A DNA stretch of 64,000 bases from Dallia pectoralis (taxonomy: Eukaryota > Chordata > Actinopteri > Esociformes > Umbridae), in contig CM055761.1 in the NCBI GenBank assembly GCA_029465975.1, forward strand, positions 194,853 through 258,852, written 5' to 3'. The translations under genes and the position numbers were made by a program. Shown in pieces: positions 1-11,969 of this stretch. Within the stretch, counting starts at the first letter, position 1. Each line of letters starts with the position of its first letter. Under the pieces are notes generated by a model that searched no databases, was not told where the DNA came from, and saw only the letters and a list, made by a program, of their open reading frames with translations.

Positions 1-330
1 CATATCATATCTGTTCATATCATAGTGTCTACTGGTACAGTCACAGCCACACACACCTCTGAAGACTCAGACTCAGATCACGTTACCATCTCATCTGTTC
101 ATATTGTAGTGTCTACTGGTACAGTCACAGCCACACACACCTCTGGAAACTCAGATCACGTTACCATCCCATCTGTTCATATCGTAGTGTCTACTGGTAC
201 AGTCACAGCCACACACACCTCTGGAGACTCAGAACACGTTACCATCTCATCTGTTCATATTGTAGTGTCTACTGGTACAGTCACAGCCACACACACCTCT
301 GGAAACTCAGATCACGTTACCATCCCGTCC
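1..330. repeat. 78-bp minisatellite, about 4 copies
   Basis: The motif GTGTCTACTGGTACAGTCAC recurs at about 25, 109, 187 and 265. The spacing is 84, then 78, then 78 bp; the first unit carries a 6-bp internal duplication (GACTCA). Because 78 is divisible by three, the array reads as an open frame of 123 codons on the plus strand. That frame is a by-product of the repeat and not a gene. The array may continue beyond the left edge of the window. Confidence 0.9.
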
Positions 331-994
331 ATCTCTTATAACATCGCAAATACACACTTATTCACCTTCACTGATGGAAATATTCTTCATCTCTGAACCC
401 CAACCTTCAGAGAGCTTCAGAGATCACTAATCATGACATACTTCCTCAAACTAAGTAGGATGAGTTTGTTTTATGAAAACAGGAAAACAGAATAGAGAAG
501 TGATCCGAGATGGGCGCGCACACACACACACACACGCAGTTTGGAGAGTTGTCCAAAATGTTTATTGTTCCGGAGACAATCAGTTTCGCATCCTATTCCG
601 CAAATGCAATTGCCGTTGTCAGCCATCAGAACCATGGGGGAACCCAGTGGAACCCATAAGATGAGTCGATATGCAAGGTGACATCACGTGACCATGGAGA
701 TCACACACATCCCTGCTTACGTTCCCCCTCTTTAAATAAGCAACATCTAAAGCTTCTAATTATAGGAGCAAATGGCAAATACTAGAACTTATCTTTATTG
801 TTTTCTACCTACCTGCTGTTAAATAAAGAAACCTAGATGTGCAATCATAAACACACACACACACACAAAGCAAATGCAGAGCAAGCTTCATCTCTGAGCT
901 TCATCTCTGGGTCTCCTCAAAGAGCTAATCATCCTACAGATGTCCTTGGAGACCGATGCCCTATTACTGACACGATGCGGGGAAGCACAAAGAC

Positions 995-1033
<39 letters not shown>

Positions 1034-2098
1034 AGTTTGGAGCCTGTCCAGACAGAGATCATGTATCTGCCGTTACATCGGCCGTTACATCGTCAGGAGG
1101 AGACAGCCCTCTGCCTGCACGTAGGTTACTACACATAAAGGAACGCAGTGAAGCGTCATCTGGAAACTGGAACATTGTAACTTTGTCTCAAAGCGAAGCA
1201 CCGAAATAGCTGCTGCTGAGACAGTAGGTGTGGTGCCATGGCAACTAGAGGCTCAGATTTGATGTCACAGCAAATCACCGTAGCAACCGACCCAGATTGC
1301 CTGTCACAGCGTGAGGTCAGTGTTTCTATGGAAACACTCCAGCTGAGCAGTAATCCCCCCGGCCCACCCCTACCAACACACACTTATGACTGACTGAACA
1401 GTGAAGAGGAGAGAGGCGGAGAAAGATGAAGAGGAGAGAGAGGCAGAGAGTGAATAAGGAGATGAAGAGTGAGGAGTGTCTGTGAGGACACATATTGCAA
1501 ACTGCACCACAGAAATGCCTGTACAAGTACTTCTGCTTTGCTTACAGGAAGAGGCGAACAGAAATCCGAAACAGGTGCTGTCTGTGAGGTCGAAATAGAC
1601 CACAATGGCAGAAGATACTGCTGACTAAATCCTTCTCAATGCTGTGCTTCTACAAACACAACAACACTGACAAGCAAACACGCACAACCTACAACAGCCA
1701 GACTTTACATGCAGTTCAATGCATATCCACAATACACGCATTGCAGTAGGATTTATGTAAAAAGCATATTAACATATCATGATAACTAACGTGATATCAT
1801 TGAAAGACCTGCAATGAATGTTGATAACATTAAATGTTAGCATGAAGACAGAAAACGGATATTTCAACATGTCAAATTCATGTTAAGGCATCTCTACTAT
1901 ATTCAGGAATATTTTAAGGCTGTAAGGAGGAGTTCTATAGGTTTGCAAATGGTGCCATCAAGTGACAAAAAGTGGTAATGACCTGAGAAAAACTGTGGTG
2001 TAAAAGGATAATATGAACAAGGCATTTGAAATGGTATCAGTCACTCAAAATATGTGAATTATAACATAGCTCTTATAACAAAGGAAAAAAAGAGACCT
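331..2098. other. Non-coding interval with CA microsatellites
   Basis: No exon with convincing splice sites or a recognisable protein is visible here. The interval holds three CA/TG microsatellites (about 518-536, 850-868 and 988-1031). At 1230-1340 it holds two RFX/X-box-like palindromic motifs (see findings). Short open frames on the minus strand at 1156-1605 overlap in several frames and show no coding character. Confidence 0.6.
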
Positions 2099-2592
2099 GA
2101 GACCTACCAAGACCTAAGGACCACACTGTGAGACCTACCAAGACCTAAGGACCACACTGTGAGACCTACCAAAACCTAAAGACCACACTGTGAGACCTAC
2201 CAAGACCTAAGGACCACACTGAGACCTACCAAGACCTAAGGACCACACTGTGAGACCTCCCAAAACCTAAAGACCACACTGTGAGACATACCAAGACCTA
2301 AGGACCACACTGTGAGACCTCCCAAAACCTAAAGACCTACAAGACCTAAGGACCACACTGAGACATACCAAGACCTAAGGACCACACTGTGAGACCTCCC
2401 AAAACCTAAAGACCACACTGTGAGACATACCAAGACCTAAGGACCACACTGTGAGACCTACCAAAACCTAAAGACCACACTGTGAGACCTACCAAGACCT
2501 AAGGACCACACTGAGACCTACCAAGACCTAAGGACCACACTGTGAGACCTACCAAGACCTAAGGACCACACTGAGACCTACCAAGACCTAAG
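2099..2592. repeat. 31-bp minisatellite, about 16 copies
   Basis: The unit is about 31 bp with core GACCTACCAAGACCTAAGGA. Several copies are shortened by 2 bp or by an internal deletion near 2335, and there are alternating AAGACC and AAAACC variants. The array is non-coding and lies downstream of phb2. Confidence 0.9.
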
Positions 2593-3180
2593 CACATCTC
2601 GCTGTCCCTGCTGGTTGTGTTTCATGCCAAGCAGCTGATCATACCAGATGGTTCCAGCTTCCACTCTGCTTAACTCTCACCTCTCTGTTTATCCCAGTCA
2701 TGCATCTGACATTGTTTCAAAGACTCTGGACTTAACATGTATGTATTAAATAATGATTTATCAAATTAAAAGTTACCTAGTACAGCCATAAGAGGACTGG
2801 CCATCCCTCAGAGCCTGGTACCTCTGGATGTTTCTTCCTCATTTGAACCCACCAGGGGTCGCTGTGTATCAGATTGCTGAAGTGTGCTCTGTTTGGGCAC
2901 CATGGGCTTAACAAAATACATTTGGGCAGATGTATTGTATGTTACTGATACACCTTGACGAGAGCAAGCTATCAAGGTCATCAGTCAAGCTACCAAGGTC
3001 ATCAAGTGTGACCTAACATGAGCCTGGCCAAATAGGATTAGCAGTGTGGAGAAAAACTCGTGGCTCAGATACATGTATGGCTAAAGAACCCTACATAACA
3101 GTACAAGTAAAAACTAGTGCTAACATTTATTAGAGTACACCTGCGCACAAATAAAGCCATGTGAAAAAGATTTCCGATAA
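2593..3180. other. Non-coding interval with dispersed-repeat fragment
   Basis: The stretch around 2785-2860 (AAGAGGACTGGCCATCCCTC, then AGCCTGGTACCTCT) resembles a dispersed repeat that I recall from salmonid-type genomes. Nothing else recognisable is seen. AGGTCA half-sites occur at 2975-2980 and 2996-3001, with an inverted TGACCT at 3009-3014. Confidence 0.4.
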
Positions 3181-3942
3181 AAAGTTTTTATTGTACTGTC
3201 CCCTTCTATGTTTAGTCGCCTGAATCTGCAGATGAATAACACAATGATGAGTCTTTCCTGGCTCTTGTGGATGGAATCATCTTGGAACATCTCAGTAGAA
3301 CATCAGATAGCATGGTCATCATTTATAAATGCAACTTCAATAGGGCAGTAGGCACGCTACATTTAGAGGCAGACAAAATCTGTTTTCCTTATTAGTCTAC
3401 AGACCAATCAGATCAGCAATGGGCCAATAAATGAAGTCAACATGTGGAACCACGTGTCAATGCAGCCTCAGTAAAGAAATGACGTAACTCCAAAATATTC
3501 ACATGTAAAGCCAAACAATCGTCAGTCATTCTTCATGCGTTCACAAAAGCAAAACCTCTCAGATACTTCCAATGAACCGGCATGTACAATAGAGCTGCTG
3601 TCCTCAGAAACACAAACATATTTTTAACTAAATCCCATACAGGCTCAGCTGCAGAACTAACAGGAGCTGACTACATGCTAGAAGCTACTGCCAATTGCTT
3701 TAGATCCACAAATGTAATTAATAAGGAGAGAATTAACAGAAGAATTAACAGAAGTCCATCTTGTTGTCTCCATGTCCTACATACAGCATTAGTCACTGAG
3801 GCCAATCATACAAAACCATCCAATGCTTTGAAGTCTTCTTTAGTGAGTTGTTAAACAGAGTCTGAGGCAGGTAGACAGACAGACAGATCTTAGCTGAGGA
3901 TGGAGTCTCAGACAGTTGGAATGCTAGAGAGTCTTCTTAAAT
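3181..3942 (-). other. phb2: Probable 3' UTR of phb2
   Basis: This follows the phb2 stop codon (complement of 3943-3945) on the minus strand. The first clear minus-strand AATAAA poly(A) signal is the complement of TTTATT at about 3187-3192, which implies a 3' UTR of roughly 760 nt. The end point is inferred from that hexamer alone; no other support is visible. Confidence 0.45.
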
Positions 3943-6900
3943 CTACTTCTTCTTTCCCAGTGATAAACTGAAAAAAAGAAATTAGGATTTTTCATGTATG
4001 AATATAAAGTGGCAAAAAAAAAGTTGTGGGATGACAATAACATTCTAGCACCAGAGAAACAAGTTACATTACCTTTTCTATAGTTTCCAAAAAGCATGCA
4101 TGTTTTCAACACTTAACAACCCTGACCCTTGACAGAAAAAAATAAATGCTGGCTTCGGGAGAATCTCACATAAAAAGTATCTTTTGCTGGAAATAAACCT
4201 TTTAACAATTGGATACGATTGGCTGGGGAACAGCCCCCTCATCCTTACTGAAGACATCCATACTAAAATTACTTGTGCAGCTGGTCTGAATAATGTGCTG
4301 AATTCTGCACTGACAATGAGGACAGGGTGCTCTGTTGTTCTAGTTGTAATAGAACACAATGAGGACAGGGTGCTCTGTTGTTCTAGTTGTAATAGAACAC
4401 AATGAGGACAGGGTGCTCTGTTGTTCTAGTTGTAATAGAACACAATGAGGACAGGGTGCTCTGTTGTTCTAGTTGTAATAGAACACAATGAGGACAGGGT
4501 GCTCTGTTGTTCTAGTTGTAATAGAACACAATGAGGACAGGGTGCTCTGTTGTTCTAGTTGTAATAGAACACAATGAGGACAGGGTGCTCTGTTGTTCTA
4601 GTTGTAATAGAACACAATGAGGACAGGGTGCTCTGTTGTTCTAGTTGTAATAGAACACAATGAGGACAGGGTGCTCTGTTGTTCTAGTTGTAATAGAACA
4701 CAATGAGGACAGGGTGCTCTGTTGTTCTAGTTGTAATAGAACACAATGAGGACAGGGTGCTCTGTTGTTCTAGTTGTAATAGAACACAATGAGGACAGGG
4801 TGCTCTGTTGTTCTAGTTGTAATAGAACACAATGAGGACAGGGTGCTCTGTTGTTCTAGTTGTAATAGAACACAATGAGGACAGGGTGCTCTGTTGTTCT
4901 AGTTGTAATAGAATATAGCAGCACCAGATGCTACCGAGCAAGCAATTAATGTGTCTAAAGAAACGCAATAACAATTATTTCCTACTGTAGTAGCCATGTT
5001 TTAGCACTGGAAAGCACAACGGGTCAAAAATACAGGTCAACTTTAAAGCAAGTTTAATAATGATTGATGGCCGATATATCAGTGCATCCATAATGTGTAG
5101 AGAAAGAACATGGGTAGACAGTTTGTAAGAAAGACAGAGAACAAAGTTGAAATCTTGTTCATCTCATGTATCTGAAATGCTTCCAAGGGGCAGTTCTGAG
5201 TCTCACAAGGAAGGAGACTAAAACAAAAGGATAGGAGAAAGCTAAAAGAAACATACTTGTTAAATGAATCATCTTGTAGGTTGAGGACAAGGTTGTCTGC
5301 CGACAGGTACACCTTGTTCTGAGATGTTGCCACCTGTAAAAACAGAGACAACAGACACAGATTGACCCAGTGAATTTACCTTTACCTCATCATAGCAGTG
5401 AGATCCACATAGACACAAAAACAGGCTGCTAAAACAATAGACCATATTTGACTGTCTAACGTTGGAGGTTGGGTTAACCCTAACTCAATATTTATAACTT
5501 AATATTTGACATAATTATTAATAAGCTGTTCCTTAATAAAATAACTGTGTTATTCACCGTCTTGGCAATAGCCTGGGCAGCTTTATAGAATAACTGTTAC
5601 TCACCGTCTTGGCAATAGCCTGGGCAGCTTTATAGAATAACTATGTTACTCACCGTCTTGGCAATAGCCTGGGCAGCTTTATAGAATAACTATGTTACTC
5701 ACCGTCTTGGCAATAGCCTGGGCAGCTTTATAGAATAACTGTGTTACTCACCGTCTTGGCAATAGCCTGGGCAGCTTTATAGAATAACTAATAGCCTGGG
5801 CAGCTTTATAGAATAACTGTGTTACTCACCGTCTTGGCAATAGCCTGGGCAGCTTTATAGAATAACTATGTTACTCACCGTCTTGGCAATAGCCTGGGCA
5901 GCTTTATAGAATAACTATGTTACTCACCGTCTTGGCAATAGCCTGGGCAGCTTTATAGAATAACTGTGTTATTCACCGTCTTGGCAATAGCCTGGGCAGC
6001 TTTATAGAATAACTATGTTACTCACCGTCTTGGCAATAGCCTGGGCAGCTTTATAGAATAACTATGTTACTCACCGTCTTGGCAATAGCCTGGGCAGCTT
6101 TATAGAATAACTATGTTACTCACCGTCTTGGCAATAGCCTGGGCAGCTCGTATACGTCTAAGCTTCAGGTAACCAGGATTCTTTGTCACTGCTTGTCCCA
6201 ACTACACCAAGAGGATGAATTTGATTAATAAACCGGTGACAAAAGTTAAGGTTGGGGGGGTTGTCCAAAGGTTGTAGAGAGGTTAATGGCTTACCATCTT
6301 GGCAGCCTCAGCTTCTCCCTCTGCTTGGATAATCTTATGTCTCTGGTCCTGTTTGGCTTTCTCCACATAGAACTGAGCTCTCTGTGCCTCCTGCTGGGCT
6401 GTAAAGAAACAGATACGTTCAAATGTGCACAGACACAGACGTGCACAGACACAGACGTGCACAGACACAGACGTGCACAGACACAAGCAGCTACATACCA
6501 ACTTGTTTGGCCTCCACCGCAGCAGTGTACTCTCTGCTGAAGCTCAATTCTGTGATGGCCACATCGTCCAAGATGATGTTAAAATCCTTGGCCCTCTCAA
6601 ACAGCTCCCGCCGAATCAACAGCGAGACCTACGCTCACAGAAACACAACGGGGTTAGATATAATTTAAATAAGCATTGTGTGTCACTGAGTTTTTGTTAT
6701 TCTAAGAGGACCCCCCCTCTCCTCAGGTTCCATATAACCCATGGACCCCCCTCTCCTCAGGTTCCATATAACCCATGGACCCCCCTCCTCAGGTTCCATA
6801 TAACCCATGGACCCCCCTCTCCTCAGGTTCCATATAACCCATGGACCCCCCCTCTCCTCAGGTTCCATATAACCCATGGACCCCCCTCTCCTCAGGTTCC

Positions 6901-9900
6901 ATATAACCCATGGACCCCCCTCTCCTCAGGTTCCATATAACCCATGGACCCCCCCCTCTCCTCAGGTTCCATATAACCCATGGACCCCCCTCTCCTCAGG
7001 TTCCATATAACCCATGGACCCCCCTCTCCACAGGTTCCATATAACCCATGGACCCCCCTCTCCACAGGTTCCATATAACCCATGGACCCCCCTCTCCACA
7101 GGTTCCATATAACCCATGGACCCCCCTCTCCACAGGTTCCATATAACCCATGGACCCCCCTCTCCACAGGTTCCATATAACCCATGGACCCCCCTCTCCT
7201 CAGGTTCCATATAACCCATGGACCCCCCTCTCCTCAGGTTCCATATAACCCATGGACCCCCCCCCCTCTCCTCAGGTTCCATATAACCCATGGACCCCCC
7301 TCTCCTCAGGTTCCATATAACCCATGGACCCCCCCCTCTCCTCAGGTTCCATATAACCCATGGACCCCCCTCTCCTCAGGTTCCATATAACCCATGGACC
7401 CCCCTCTCCTCAGGTTCCATATAACCCATGGACCCCCCCCTCTCCTCAGGTTCCATATAACCCATGGACCCCCCTCTCCTCAGGTTCCATATAACCCATG
7501 GACCCCCCTCTCCTCAGGTTCCATATAACCCATGGACCCCCCTCTCCTCAGGTTCCATATAACCCATGGACCCCCCTCTCCTCAGGTTCCATATAACCCA
7601 TGGACCCCCCTCTCCTCAGGTTCCATATAACCCATGGACCCCCCTCTCCTCAGGTTCCATATAACCCATGGACCCCCCCCTCTCCTCAGGTTCCATATAA
7701 CCCATGGACCCCCTCTCCTCAGGTTCCATATAACCCATGGACCCCCTCTCAGGTTCCATATAACCCATGGACCCCCTCTCAGGTTCCATATAACCCATGG
7801 ACCCCCTCTCAGGTTCCATATAACCCATGGACCCCCTCTCTCAGGTTCCATATAACCCATGGACCCCCTCTCTCAGGTTCCATATAACCCATGGACCCCC
7901 TCTCTCAGGTTCCATATAACCAATGGACCCCCTCTCTCCTTTGTGATGGTACCTGGGCTCTCTGGGTGATGAGCTGGGAGGCATTAAACTTGGCCACCAC
8001 ACTCTTCAGAACCTCATTGACGATGGAGGGCAGTACCCTCTCGTCGTAGTCCTTGCCCAGCTGTTGGTACATAGCGGGCAGGTTGGAGGCAACGGGACGG
8101 GACAGAACACGCAGTCCAATGTTTATCATCTGCAGATCTACAAGGTAACATAGAGAAGACATGGGATGAAATGATATATAAAGTACAGAAATACAATGAA
8201 TAGAACAGTTTCATAATTTACTTCAATGGGACCTTCTAAACTATTAAATCTAGTGCTGTCTAAGTTAGGTCATTCATAGTGCCTAACATTTCTAATTACG
8301 TTTTTTGGACAGTAATATCAAACGTAAACCAAAACAAAATGTGTGCTCTGACTAAATGCAGTAATGTACATGCTTCACTGTATATATAGTGCTGTTTAAA
8401 CATCCAGATTTTATTTTTATAAATATATTACCAGTAGTTCAGATATAAATATATATTACCAGTAGTTCAGATATAAATATATATTACCAGTAGTTCACAT
8501 ATAAATATATATTTCCAGTAGTTCACATATAAATATATATTAAGCCGTCATTTTACCTTTGCTGCCAGTTAGTGATGCAATCTTCCTGGGCCTGGCTCTG
8601 ATGTCATAAATTATGGGATACTGAATCCATGGTATCCTTTAAAAAGAAAAACAGTTAATACCAGTATGTCTTAGGGTTGAATGGTTCACAATGTAGGCAA
8701 CAAGATGCAGCCTTCAATATAAATGTTTCAGATAACAGGTTAGTGTACCTAAAGTGCAGTCCCTCAGATAACAGGTTAGTGTACCTAAACTGCAGTCCCT
8801 CAGATAACAGGTTAGTGTACCTAAAGTGCAGTCCCTCAGATAACAGGGTAGTGTACCTAAAGTGCAGTCCCTCAGATAACAGGTTAGTGTACCTAAACTG
8901 CAGTCCCTCAGACAACAGGTTAGTGTACCTAAAGTGCCTCAGACAATAGGTTAGTGTACCTAAAGTGCAGTCCCTCAGACAGCACTGTGTCCATCTGCAT
9001 GCCTCCGATTCGATTGAAGATAATGGCTCTCTGACCTCCATCAACTGTGAACCAAGCATGAGCACGCATCATAAGAGTGATGCAATCATGATATTAATTA
9101 AGCCCAATTAACAGACAGTACAGTAAGCATACCTGTAAAAGTTGCTTCTTTAACACCATATGCCAAAGCTCCAGCCCCAATGAGCAGTTTAAGACCAATA
9201 CCAGCTCCCTTACCCCCCGCACCAGACATTCGACCGGCCAGTTCCCTGAGGTTTGTCAGGAAACCCTGGGAAGACACAGAACATGTACTGTTTTTCTGAA
9301 CTACCTACAAAATATTCTTAATATTTGTCCATCGTCAATACATCTGGTCAGTTATTAAACGTATTGGAGGGATGGTTTTGATTGTCTTATCTCCACTGGT
9401 AAATTACACGGGTATTGTTGCCAGTGCCATTAACCTCAAACTCGATCATTTGTATCGATCATCTAAATTAACATGTAATTAATTAGCATGTTAACAAATC
9501 CAATTTAAGTAAATGTATTTCTCGAACAATGCAAATATCATGTCTAATGATCGTGTTGACGTTGAATAAATGAAATCCAACTGAGTGTTTTATGTTATTT
9601 ATATGACCCAACATGACATTATATGAGCAGGTCTTTATCAGGAGACAACCAATATCAGTTAGTTTAGGATTAACCCAGTTAGCATCTAATGCAACATGAA
9701 AACCAGAAGGTTTTATCTTGTTAGGGAACAGTAGAACTAAATATATAAATATATATGTATCGCTTTAAATCAGATTTGCAGAACTACATTACGATACGAG
9801 TTAGGACAAACTTAATAACCTAATAATTACTTAACTAGCTAGCTACAGTAGCAAGGCAGTTGAACGCAGTTAGCTAGCTAAGCTAAACAGCAAACATATC

Positions 9901-10057
9901 ATTATTATCTTCTAATTATATTCTGTGACTGAAATACACACATATATCCAGAATACACATACAGTTACATGTTATAAAACAGATACGTCTGCTGTATCTA
10001 TAATACCGTATGATTACTAGCTATATAAATACTCACGCTGGGCTCTTTATTCGCCAT
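3943..10057 (-). CDS. phb2: Prohibitin-2, 10 coding exons
   Basis: PHB2 assembles with PHB1 into ring complexes in the mitochondrial inner membrane, where it supports cristae, OPA1 and m-AAA protease control and mitophagy. Coding exons on the minus strand, in transcript order, are 10057-10037, 9265-9133, 9044-8960, 8636-8557, 8137-7953, 6628-6499, 6398-6295, 6201-6124, 5333-5257 and 3967-3943. All have GT-AG borders, and they sum to 918 nt (305 residues; human PHB2 has 299). The start MANKEPS differs from human. A hydrophobic membrane anchor lies at about residues 28-45, followed by the PHB domain (for example GGQRAIIFNRIGG and the ERVLPSIVNEVLKSVVAKFN region). A YQQL motif sits where human PHB2 has its LC3-interacting YQRL. 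A coiled coil (AQQEAQRAQF) follows, and the tail ends in GKKK. Introns 3, 4, 5, 6, 8 and 9 are filled or bordered by minisatellites, and two of these arrays include exon edges. Confidence 0.97.
4315..4912. repeat. 43-bp minisatellite, about 14 near-identical copies
   Basis: The core GAGGACAGGGTGCTCTGTTG recurs every 43 bp from 4318. The copies are essentially identical, which implies recent expansion or active homogenisation. The array lies in the last intron of phb2. Confidence 0.95.
5541..6148 (-). repeat. 49-bp minisatellite spanning phb2 exon 8 donor, about 12 copies
   Basis: The unit is 49 bp. On the phb2 strand each copy carries the end of exon 8 (GCTGCCCAGGCTATTGCC, then AAGACG) followed by the splice donor GTGAGTAAC. 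The genuine exon edge is the right-most copy, at 6124. One copy near 5770-5810 lost the donor half. See findings. Confidence 0.95.
6423..6485. repeat. 16-bp tandem repeat, about 4 copies
   Basis: The unit TGCACAGACACAGACG is repeated about four times inside the 100-nt intron 6 of phb2. It begins about 14 nt inside the intron from the exon 6 donor. Confidence 0.9.
6706..7940. repeat. 34-bp minisatellite, about 35 copies, phb2 intron 5
   Basis: The unit is about 34 bp with core GGTTCCATATAACCCATGGA followed by a C-run of 5-10 bases and CTCTCCTCA. It varies by C-run length, CCTCA versus CCACA, and shortened units near 7710-7920. On the transcribed strand the array is G-rich. It starts about 12 nt past the exon 5 donor. 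Open frames of 60-109 codons on both strands arise only from the repeat. Confidence 0.95.
8418..8541. repeat. AT-rich 29-bp tandem repeat, about 4 copies
   Basis: The core ACCAGTAGTTCAGATATAAA is followed by TATATATT. The array lies about 15 nt beyond the exon 4 donor in phb2 intron 4. Confidence 0.85.
8722..8990 (-). repeat. 36-bp minisatellite spanning phb2 exon 3 donor, about 7 copies
   Basis: Each 36-bp unit on the phb2 strand carries the last exon 3 bases (GAGGGACTGCACTTTAG) and the donor GTACACTAACC. The genuine exon end is at 8960. The unit immediately following it is 31 nt, five bases short, and the others are 36 nt. Confidence 0.95.
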
Positions 10058-11400
10058 GCTTCAGCTTTCAGTCGATATTCAAGGTCGTCACAGTGACATC
10101 ACATAGGGGTCAGATAGGGGTCACCACTAACGCAGTATTTATTTCAAAATACAAGACATTATGAAAAAGCTTGGCTATGTGCGAATTATAGTCGAAAGCA
10201 AGTTATATGTTTTTCTTCATGCAAAAACAAATTATTTGAAACAAATATGTATACCTATATTAAAAAATGTTAGGACAATATTGAAACAGACATTAAACAT
10301 ACAAAGTACAGATTGTAATTATGTAGCCTCACTGTGCAAAGTGGCTGATGAAGTGGGTGGGTAAATTAATACTGCTGGTTTCCCCCAATGAAACTATACT
10401 TTTCTAAACAGCCTAGTGAGACATTTTTGAATGCCATGTTCCACTTCACATAATCTATTATTTTTTGTAATAAGGGCAAGACAATATATTTAGCAAAACC
10501 GTTACGCTTCATTATTGTAAATAAATTATAACATTTTCCATGAATGCATTTTTTAAACAACATAAAATGGCCTTGGGTACTATCTTTAGAACAAATTATT
10601 CCCTAAGCAATAAATAGACATCAGCGCTTTTGTTTTGAAGGTTTCCTCATTGCAACACGATAGTGACGTAATCATTAGTACTGCTGCTAGAAAACGAGTA
10701 TCCTCATTTGTGTGACAGGCTTTCAGGGAGTTGTAGTTCAGTGCTTGTCTCTAGGTCTTATTAGGTAATTGTCATTATTATCTTTACAAAATTCAGATTC
10801 ATTTAAAGAAACTAAGTTTCTTCCAAAGTTTCCGTAAAATTACGAGACACAATTAATTTTTGATACAACTAGTCAGGCGGCCAAGAACACTGATGTTGTA
10901 GGACTGAAATGTGCCCCCAGATGGCGCCAATGTATCTTTCACAAATAACATCTCCTTTTTTAAAACAGTATAAATACTTTTCTTCCGACCTGATAACATC
11001 TGAACCATCGTCCTCACTGTGTGTGGGGTCCAATTAGGCGCACATCCTCTTCCAAGCCGATTGTTAACATTTCCATTTGCTCTAAACCTTTTAATATAGT
11101 GTTGAGTGTCTTAAACATTGTTTCAGGTAAAAAATTAGACCCAATGCAATGAGGCGTAGTATATACGGTTACTATACCACAGCTATAAGATTTATAGGCA
11201 CAAGAACAGATTTTACTTAGCCCTGCATGTAGGTTTCGTTTTGCACCTCCACAAAACAAATCATATTCTCTATGGTAGATTGTACACTATGGTACCAAGC
11301 AACACAGACGTTTCTAAAACATACATATCAGTGGTTTTCATTATTTTAGATAACGCCTCAATGTTCTATGTAAGAGAGAAAATATCTGACGAAAAAAACT
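10058..11400. promoter_or_regulatory. phb2 upstream region and phb2-pde6d intergenic
   Basis: This is the upstream side of minus-strand phb2. A CRE-like TGACATCA lies within about 45 nt of the start codon (about 10094-10101). A CTCF-like core, CCCCCAGATGGCGCC, lies at 10914-10928. No additional gene is seen; the short open frames at 10161-10563 and 11014-11259 have no recognisable content. The promoter role is inferred from position only. Confidence 0.4.
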
Positions 11401-11723
11401 GAAATACTTTTTCGGAAGTGTTTTAATTCATAATTATTGTAATAAACAGTTTTTTACAGGTTAGTTACAGCTAAATCCAATCAGTCAGAATCAGAAATCA
11501 CAACATTTACTGGAAGCAAACATGAAAAACATATAGTGACAACAGAGCAATGTACATCGCAGGGGACATTTGTGTAAAGACAAGGGAACAAAATAATACA
11601 AATAAAATAATTTACATGGTTGTTTGCCACAAGCATTGTCATTGCCATATATATATATAGCCATATATATATATATATAGCCATATATATATATATATAG
11701 CCATATATATATATATATATATA

Positions 11724-11759
<36 letters not shown>

Positions 11760-11969
11760 TATATATTTACATACAATAAGTATTGTCCACCAAGAAGCCA
11801 GTGTGAATCTTGTCTTGTTCCCATTTGTGCTACTGTCACTGTACACAGGAAATGCACTTTGTCAATTGAGGCCTTTTGTGACAATTGGAAAACAAAAATC
11901 AGCAATGTATTCCTGGTCTTTCCCAACTTCAAAGGTTAAGAGAAAATAAAAACAGTAAGGTGTTCGTCT
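11401..11969 (-). other. pde6d: Probable pde6d 3' UTR with AT microsatellite
   Basis: This follows the pde6d stop codon on the minus strand. An interrupted TA microsatellite (runs separated by AGCC) occupies about 11647-11762. A minus-strand ATTAAA hexamer (complement of TTTAAT near 11423) could be the poly(A) signal. The boundary is inferred. Confidence 0.4.

Noticed and set aside
3968..6294. A snoRNA or scaRNA in phb2 introns, as in human PHB2
   Set aside because: I looked for H/ACA and C/D boxes by eye in the unique intron parts and found nothing I could support. A covariance-model search would be needed.
6683..7887. Many 60-109 codon frames with GYMEPEERG-like repeats
   Set aside because: They are intron 5 of phb2, a 34-bp array; the same text appears in several frames with C-run length changes.
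8655..9065. 136-codon minus-strand frame through the phb2 exon 3 array
   Set aside because: In exon 3 it is out of the PHB2 frame; the genuine frame meets TAG in the first repeat unit, so it is not an in-frame PHB2 extension.
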